Positions 29,044 to 33,264 of a DNA stretch of 33,264 nucleotides are shown in pieces (positions within the stretch are counted from its first letter, which is position 1; the number at the start of each line of letters is the position of its first letter). Origin of the DNA: a virus. The notes below the pieces were generated by a model, which had not been told where the DNA came from, made no database searches, and saw only the letters and a list, made by a program, of their open reading frames with translations. The position numbers and the translations under genes are program-made. The stretch lies in the IMG/VR virus record IMGVR_UViG_3300025417_000051, positions 1-33,264 of that record; one strand, written 5' to 3'.

Positions 29044-30684
29044 TTATGCCGCCGTTTTTTTAGTTCTAGTTTTCTTAGGCTTTGCAGTTTTAGCAAAATC
29101 TATTTTACTATCTAAATCTTTTGCCTTGTTAGGATTTGTAGCACTTGATGTATGACGTACGCCAGTACCTGTAGGCGTTGATGTTCCACCTGTGCTAGAT
29201 TTCTTCTGACCCATTGTGTCTAATTGTCTTGCCATATTACCAAATGCACTAGGTGCTTCTGGTTCTTGCTCTGGTTCTTGTTTAGCGGGTGCAGAACTAA
29301 CTCCTAAACTCTTTTCAATATACTTTAATATACGTTGCTTACCCTTTTTATCTAATTTAGATAACAATGGCAATGCTTGTTTATATGCAGTTTGTTGTTT
29401 TGCAGGTGTAGCAGTTGCAGTTGGTTCTGTTGTGGGTGCGCTGGTTCCAGCAGACGCTGTTGGTTGAGCCACAGCAGATGTACTAACTGGTTCTGTTGAT
29501 GTTGTTTGTTCTGGTTCAGCTTTACCTAATCCCTGTTGGACGCCAGCCTTGATTGCATCCAATGCACTTTGTGGTTGTGCAGTAGCATTTGCTGGTTCTT
29601 TTCCATTGCCTTGACTATAACTTGTTGCAAATGCTAACTCAGCCATTTTACTCAACGGTGCTTTAATGTTTGGATAACTCTTTTGTACCTCGTCAGCTAA
29701 CGCTTTCATTTGCGATAATGCTTGTGGATCACTTACTTTACCGCCCATGTATTGCTTAAACATATTTTGCAAATATTGACTGATAGTTTGTTTTGCTGGT
29801 TGTTCCCCGGCTTCAACTATAGATTCAAACAATGCATCAAGTTTATAGAATTTACTTTCTTTCATTGATGCTTGAATATTTTGTGTGGCAGCTTGTTGCA
29901 ATCTCATGCGTTTTTGTGCGGGTGTTTCTGCTTGCGGTGCAACTGGCTTAGGAGTCATGGTTGCTTGTGCATTTTGTGCGGCGACTCCTTGTTTTTTCTG
30001 TCTGATATTAGCTGATTGTTTTTGTACCTGGTCTGCTGGTAGTTTACTGAACGGTGCCATTTGACCTTGTGCATTTTGTGTAGCAACACCTTGTTTTTTC
30101 TGTCTAATATTAGTTGACTGCACTTGTGCTTGATTTGTAGGTAATTTACTAAATGGCGCCATTTGACTTTGTGCAGTTTGTGCCGCGGCGTTTTGTTTTT
30201 GTTGTCTTTTGTTAGCTATTTGTGTTTGTGTTTGGTTAGCTGGTAATTTACTAAACGGAACAGCTTCTTTATCTATATTTTGTTGTGCGGCTTTTTGTAA
30301 TCTAATGCGTTTTTGTTCTGGTGTTTCTGGTTCAGCTTGTGCTGGTTGTGCGTTAGTATTAGCGTTAGGCTGTGTTGCATTAGGACTAGCATTGTTTTGA
30401 TTAGCCTGCGGACTAGTGTTAGCAGGGGTAGTTGATTGTGCGGGTTGTGTACCTGCTTTGGGATCTACCAGTCCACTTTTAATTGCGCTATTTAAGTTTG
30501 TATTTGCTCTACCAATAAAATCTGCTATAAATTTTTGTTTAGCCATTTTATCTTTAATAGATAATTGGCCCTCAGGATTACCTGTAATTCTGTTGCCAAT
30601 TTGTTTAACGGCGGCAGAACCATAGTCACCTAGTACATGACTTAAGTTGACTTCATCAACTTGTTTAAATTCGTTTAGTTTCAC
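29044..30684 (-). CDS. Gln/Ala/Pro-rich repeat protein, candidate internal virion protein (546 aa)
   Basis: The start is GTG at 30684, supported by GAGGAAAA upstream, inside the end of the 84-aa gene. The N-terminal domain (MKLNEFKQVDEVNLSHVLGD, residues 1-75) is globular. Residues about 75-140 are Asn/Gln/Pro-rich linker. Three 34-residue repeats beginning PFSKLP occupy 143-244, bounded by paired TPxQKRxRLQxAAxQNI segments. Residues about 280-360 form a helical domain (KFYKLDALFESIVEAGEQPA, containing an IVE/A gp21-like site), followed by a Thr/Pro-rich spacer and a basic Lys-rich tail (KPKKTRTKKTAA). Low complexity with a basic tail suits a DNA-associated internal head protein, like T4 internal proteins. 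It is coupled to the ligase-like gene. Function is inferred. Confidence 0.75.
   Translation of the reverse strand: MKLNEFKQVDEVNLSHVLGDYGSAAVKQIGNRITGNPEGQLSIKDKMAKQKFIADFIGRANTNLNSAIKSGLVDPKAGTQPAQSTTPANTSPQANQNNASPNATQPNANTNAQPAQAEPETPEQKRIRLQKAAQQNIDKEAVPFSKLPANQTQTQIANKRQQKQNAAAQTAQSQMAPFSKLPTNQAQVQSTNIRQKKQGVATQNAQGQMAPFSKLPADQVQKQSANIRQKKQGVAAQNAQATMTPKPVAPQAETPAQKRMRLQQAATQNIQASMKESKFYKLDALFESIVEAGEQPAKQTISQYLQNMFKQYMGGKVSDPQALSQMKALADEVQKSYPNIKAPLSKMAELAFATSYSQGNGKEPANATAQPQSALDAIKAGVQQGLGKAEPEQTTSTEPVSTSAVAQPTASAGTSAPTTEPTATATPAKQQTAYKQALPLLSKLDKKGKQRILKYIEKSLGVSSAPAKQEPEQEPEAPSAFGNMARQLDTMGQKKSSTGGTSTPTGTGVRHTSSATNPNKAKDLDSKIDFAKTAKPKKTRTKKTAA
29953..30258 (-). repeat. Three tandem 102-bp (34-aa) repeats in the 546-aa protein
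   Basis: Units begin PFSKLPANQT, PFSKLPTNQA and PFSKLPADQV and each ends in Q-x-M or T-M. Copies 2 and 3 are nearest to each other (shared NIRQKKQGVA). Confidence 0.85.
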
Positions 30685-30919
30685 GATTTTTCCTCAATGA
30701 TTTGGAAAACTTAGTTTGATCCTTGCTTTTAATTGCACCTAAAAGTTTTCTTTCAAGCATTTGAGCCTCTTCTTCGGTATAATGTTTATTAATTAACTCA
30801 ACTAAGTTAATTGCACTAGTAATTATACTGTGGGCTCTACTCTCAATAACATGTGATGTATCACGGTTATTTCCAAGTTCTTCCAGTTCCTGCAATAGTG
30901 AGCGGGTTTGTCTTTGCAT
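30665..30919 (-). CDS. Small helical protein of unknown function (84 aa)
   Basis: The 84-residue protein (MQRQTRSLLQELEELGNNRD...) is helical and strongly basic at its C-terminus (SLRKNRETKRI). It has a late box CATAAATAC 22 nt upstream and an AGGAAAT ribosome binding site. Its last 20 bp overlap the start of the 546-aa gene and contain that gene's Shine-Dalgarno, so it leads a three-gene late unit with the repeat protein and the ligase-like protein. No domain is recognised. Confidence 0.75.
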   Translation of the reverse strand: MQRQTRSLLQELEELGNNRDTSHVIESRAHSIITSAINLVELINKHYTEEEAQMLERKLLGAIKSKDQTKFSKSLRKNRETKRI

Positions 30920-30940
30920 TTTATTTAGATTTCCTAATAG

Positions 30941-30948
30941 TATTTATG
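30941..30948 (-). promoter_or_regulatory. Late-promoter box of the 84-aa / repeat-protein / ligase-like unit
   Basis: CATAAATAC ends 21 nt before the ATG at 30919, with AGGAAAT between. It separates the late unit from the helicase-primase genes. Confidence 0.6.
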
Positions 30949-30964
30949 CTAGGACCCACATTAT

Positions 30965-32419
30965 CTATTTCTTTAATGAATTGAGTAACGATTTTAATTT
31001 TGAACCCTGTACATCTGCTACAATGTGTTTAGTGACTGGTTCCAGTATTTCACCTGTCGCTTGGTTAATGATAGGTTGCGTTGCAACTAATGTCGCTTGA
31101 GGTTTAATTATGTTCATTAGTTCATTTGGACTAGGTTGTTGATTTGGACGATAATTACTTTCATCTTCACCAGGATCAGTAATACGCATTGTTTCAATGT
31201 TGTACTCTAAGTCAATCTTTTGTCCAACACCTGTTGAACTACGACTTTTCATACATTGAATTTGATATTTACCACGTTCACGCATACTACGACTTGTAAA
31301 GATACCAAACACATTATCCGCAGTATTAATCTTACTGATACCACCTGCAATATGACTATGGTCAAATTCGATTTCTTCAACTGCACTACGATTCAACTGA
31401 CTTGCAGTTACCATGAGAATTCCAAGTTCTTTTGATAAATTACGCAATTCTTCACTAACGTATTTGTCTTTGATAAACTGGTCGTTAGGATTAACTTTAA
31501 CACTTACAGGCATAACCAAATCTAAGTAATCAACCATAACAAAATCAATTTTGATACCAGTTTGAATCTGCACTTCTTTTAGATAGCTACGAATATCATT
31601 TACAGTACTTTGCGCAGGTAATCCTTTCACTCTATATGAGCCTGATTTTTTACCTGCCATTTTAACTTTTAATTCAGTTACTTCAATATCTTTGCGAATA
31701 TCACGGGTACTCATGCTAGTTAACATAGCATCTGTTCTAAGACTAGTTAATTCTTCACTCAATTCTAAACTGATATAAACACCACTAAGTCCCTTTTGTA
31801 ACCAATTCAACGCAATATTCATCATAACCAATGATTTACCTGAACCACTACCACCTGCAAAGATATTCAATTCTCCACGACTGAAACCACCATATAGTAG
31901 TTTATCCATTTGTGGCCAGCCTGTGCTGACTTGTCCACCTGCATTAAAATACTTGTTGATACGTGTTTTAGGGTCTGCAAAATAATCTGTACCCATGTCT
32001 TTTTGTAGACTGATTTGTACAGCATCTTTAATCATTTTCTCAATAGGGCCATAATCACCACGTTTATCCAACATGTCAGCCGCTTTAAGAATCGCACGTT
32101 CTAATTCTTGTCGTTTAGTGAATTGTTCAAAGTTATCTAGGAACCACTCAAAATGTCCTTCGTTTAGATTTTCAATGGGCTGAATATCAATACCCGTCAG
32201 TGCCTTAATCTGTGCAGGGTCTGGTAATACTTTATATTTGTCTGTGTGTTCTTTGAACATTTCCGCTACTGGACGCAATGACTTATCAAAGTTTTCACTA
32301 TTCATAATGTTCATGACCCGAGTATATAACTCAGCATTTGTCAACATCATGGACAAGAAAAACTGTTGCGTTGCAGTATTATATTCTATTTGTTCTTTAG
32401 AATCCGTTTTGTTTGCCAA
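30965..32419 (-). CDS. gp41: Replicative DnaB-family helicase, gp41-like
   Basis: The 484-residue protein has Walker A GGSGSGKS at 189-196, Walker B with D297 in VMVDYLD, and DnaB-type motifs MVTASQLNRSAVEE and a SKINTADNVFGIF block, plus an arginine-finger-like region MRERGKYQIQCMKSRSSTG. The N-terminal 150 residues are the DnaB-N/primase-contact helical domain. As a ring hexamer it unwinds DNA 5'-3' at the fork and recruits primase. The start is TTG at 32419, chosen because a strong ribosome binding site (AGAGGAAAA) lies 5-7 nt before it inside the primase gene. The 23-bp overlap with primase shows coupling of the two replisome partners. Confidence 0.93.
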   Translation of the reverse strand: MANKTDSKEQIEYNTATQQFFLSMMLTNAELYTRVMNIMNSENFDKSLRPVAEMFKEHTDKYKVLPDPAQIKALTGIDIQPIENLNEGHFEWFLDNFEQFTKRQELERAILKAADMLDKRGDYGPIEKMIKDAVQISLQKDMGTDYFADPKTRINKYFNAGGQVSTGWPQMDKLLYGGFSRGELNIFAGGSGSGKSLVMMNIALNWLQKGLSGVYISLELSEELTSLRTDAMLTSMSTRDIRKDIEVTELKVKMAGKKSGSYRVKGLPAQSTVNDIRSYLKEVQIQTGIKIDFVMVDYLDLVMPVSVKVNPNDQFIKDKYVSEELRNLSKELGILMVTASQLNRSAVEEIEFDHSHIAGGISKINTADNVFGIFTSRSMRERGKYQIQCMKSRSSTGVGQKIDLEYNIETMRITDPGEDESNYRPNQQPSPNELMNIIKPQATLVATQPIINQATGEILEPVTKHIVADVQGSKLKSLLNSLKK

Positions 32420-33264
32420 TTTTTTTCCTCTGTATTTCTATCTTGATTTTACTACTTGTTGCACTCTGAAGTATACTAAGTAGGGTACTTAGTTTTCCAT
32501 ACTTTACTACAGCATCATTTACATCTTTTACATCACTTTCCCAATTGGGAATACTAACTTGATATCCCAATTCTAGTGCCCTGTCACAACTTTCAAGTCC
32601 TGTTTTGTCTCTATCGGGAACAAAAATAATTCGTTTGTTCAATTGACTTAATAACAATGCTTGGTCATCGTTAATTGTGTTGTGTGTTAACGCACATGCA
32701 TTCAAACTTAATGCGTCAAAAATACCTTCTACCAGTAAACATACTTCCCATTCAGGTTTTTGAAAATCATAACCAAAAACGTAACCAGGCTGTTGTTCAT
32801 TAATATATTTAGGTATCTTGTTGTCTAAAAATCTGCTTGTGTGACCTACAATTTTGTTTTTGTAAGTATAGGGAATAATGATACGATTACTCATTCTTCC
32901 TGATTCATTGGGAGTAACCATGAAAGGATAATCATTACTATCTATTCCCCTAGCAGTTAGATAATCTACGTACACTTTATGATTTGGGTTATTACTATCT
33001 AACAACTCACCATCAGGTAATGTGTGGTCATTGAATTTAATTTTTACACGTTTTGCCTTAGGCTGTAGTAAGTCTAGTAAGTCTTTATGCTGTAGGCTTT
33101 CCAAACTCCAACGTTGAATTTGGCTATCATCAATACCGCACCATGTTAGCAGATTACGTGTCTTTGCGCTAATCTGACGCCCTAATACAAAATTACATTT
33201 GTATCCGCAATTGAAACAATGCATAGACCAGTTATTGCCATCAAACTTAACTCCGCCACGCATT
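32397..33264 (-). CDS. gp61: DNA primase, gp61-like (N-terminus outside window)
   Basis: At least 288 residues are visible and the frame is open to the right edge. The first residues (WSMHCFNCGYKCNF) hold the second half of a zinc-binding domain; the first CxxC pair is expected beyond the edge. The Toprim fold follows: LLVEGIFDALSLNA with the catalytic Glu and FVPDRDKTGLESCDRALELG with the DxD pair for metal binding. The protein makes RNA primers for lagging-strand synthesis and works with the helicase encoded immediately downstream. T4 gp61 is 342 aa, so about 50 residues are missing. The visible ATG at the edge is probably internal. Confidence 0.9.
   Translation of the reverse strand, partial: MRGGVKFDGNNWSMHCFNCGYKCNFVLGRQISAKTRNLLTWCGIDDSQIQRWSLESLQHKDLLDLLQPKAKRVKIKFNDHTLPDGELLDSNNPNHKVYVDYLTARGIDSNDYPFMVTPNESGRMSNRIIIPYTYKNKIVGHTSRFLDNKIPKYINEQQPGYVFGYDFQKPEWEVCLLVEGIFDALSLNACALTHNTINDDQALLLSQLNKRIIFVPDRDKTGLESCDRALELGYQVSIPNWESDVKDVNDAVVKYGKLSTLLSILQSATSSKIKIEIQRKKIGKQNGF

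Noticed and set aside
27795-29096. Longer start for the ligase-like gene at 29096
   Set aside because: The added basic residues overlap the upstream coding end. ATG 29042 follows the stop by one base and opens with the leader-like peptide.
1-33264. Prophage or temperate phage
   Set aside because: No integrase, repressor, attachment site or flanking bacterial gene is visible. The gene content is that of a lytic T4-like phage.
1-33264. tRNA genes
   Set aside because: No intergenic gap is long enough to hold one apart from short leaders, and no cloverleaf was seen.

Overview
This window is a contiguous piece of an AT-rich, tightly packed genome of a lytic T4-like tailed phage (myovirus morphotype). 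The best recognised genes are T4 counterparts: tail sheath gp18, tail tube gp19, a gp54/gp48-type tube initiator, head completion nuclease gp4, small terminase gp16, neck proteins gp13 and gp14, tail completion gp15, dNMP kinase, DnaB-type helicase gp41 and primase gp61. No integrase, repressor, tRNA or CRISPR array was seen. Enlarged sheath and neck proteins, an A-type Fe-S carrier, a MazG-like enzyme and a small HNH-like protein resemble the T4-like phages of aquatic bacteria. The host cannot be read from the sequence. Both ends are cut inside genes (a large acidic protein on the left, primase on the right).

Layout from left to right. (1) 1-9600, minus strand: tail and head-completion block, transcribed gp18 > gp19 > gp54-like > 119-aa protein > gp4 > gp16 > 207-aa protein > large acidic Cys/His-rich protein. 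(2) 9.7-13.3 kb: a plus-strand HNH-like gene facing dNMP kinase, then gp13, a MazG-like enzyme and two conserved unknowns on the minus strand. (3) 13.4-16.9 kb, plus strand: gp14, gp15 and a Nudix hydrolase, ending at a perfect bidirectional terminator. (4) 16.9-22.2 kb, minus strand: coiled-coil/membrane protein, two small structural-looking proteins and a 1085-aa repeat-rich tail fibre. (5) 22.3-25.2 kb, minus strand: RecB-like nuclease, two paralogous glycosyltransferase-like proteins, IscA-like protein, truncated SGNH-like protein. (6) 25.2-30.9 kb, minus strand: acidic and basic candidate virion proteins, a 129-aa protein in its own transcription unit, a ligase/nucleotidyltransferase-like protein and a repeat-rich protein. 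(7) 30.9-33.3 kb, minus strand: helicase and primase.

Regulation is readable. Octamers of the form (G/C/T/A)ATAAATA, matching the T4 late promoter box TATAAATA, stand upstream of most structural genes. Two sigma70-type promoters serve the nucleotide-metabolism genes and the 380-aa gene. At 13.32-13.43 kb a sigma70 promoter and a late box fire in opposite directions. Three intrinsic terminators separate the units.

The most interesting signal is a set of proteins whose N-termini look like T4 capsid-targeting peptides ending in a gp21-type (L/I)xE cleavage site: MKSLKQYIVE/S, LNE/G and INE/A. One of them carries a KWDG motif like the active site of ATP-dependent ligases. This suggests that a ligase-like enzyme is packed inside the head and delivered with the DNA. 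Other points of note are domain inflation shared by gp18, gp14 and gp15, a 24-codon upstream ORF with a strong ribosome binding site, a start-site hairpin on the tail fibre gene, and late boxes lying only 4-5 nt from start codons.
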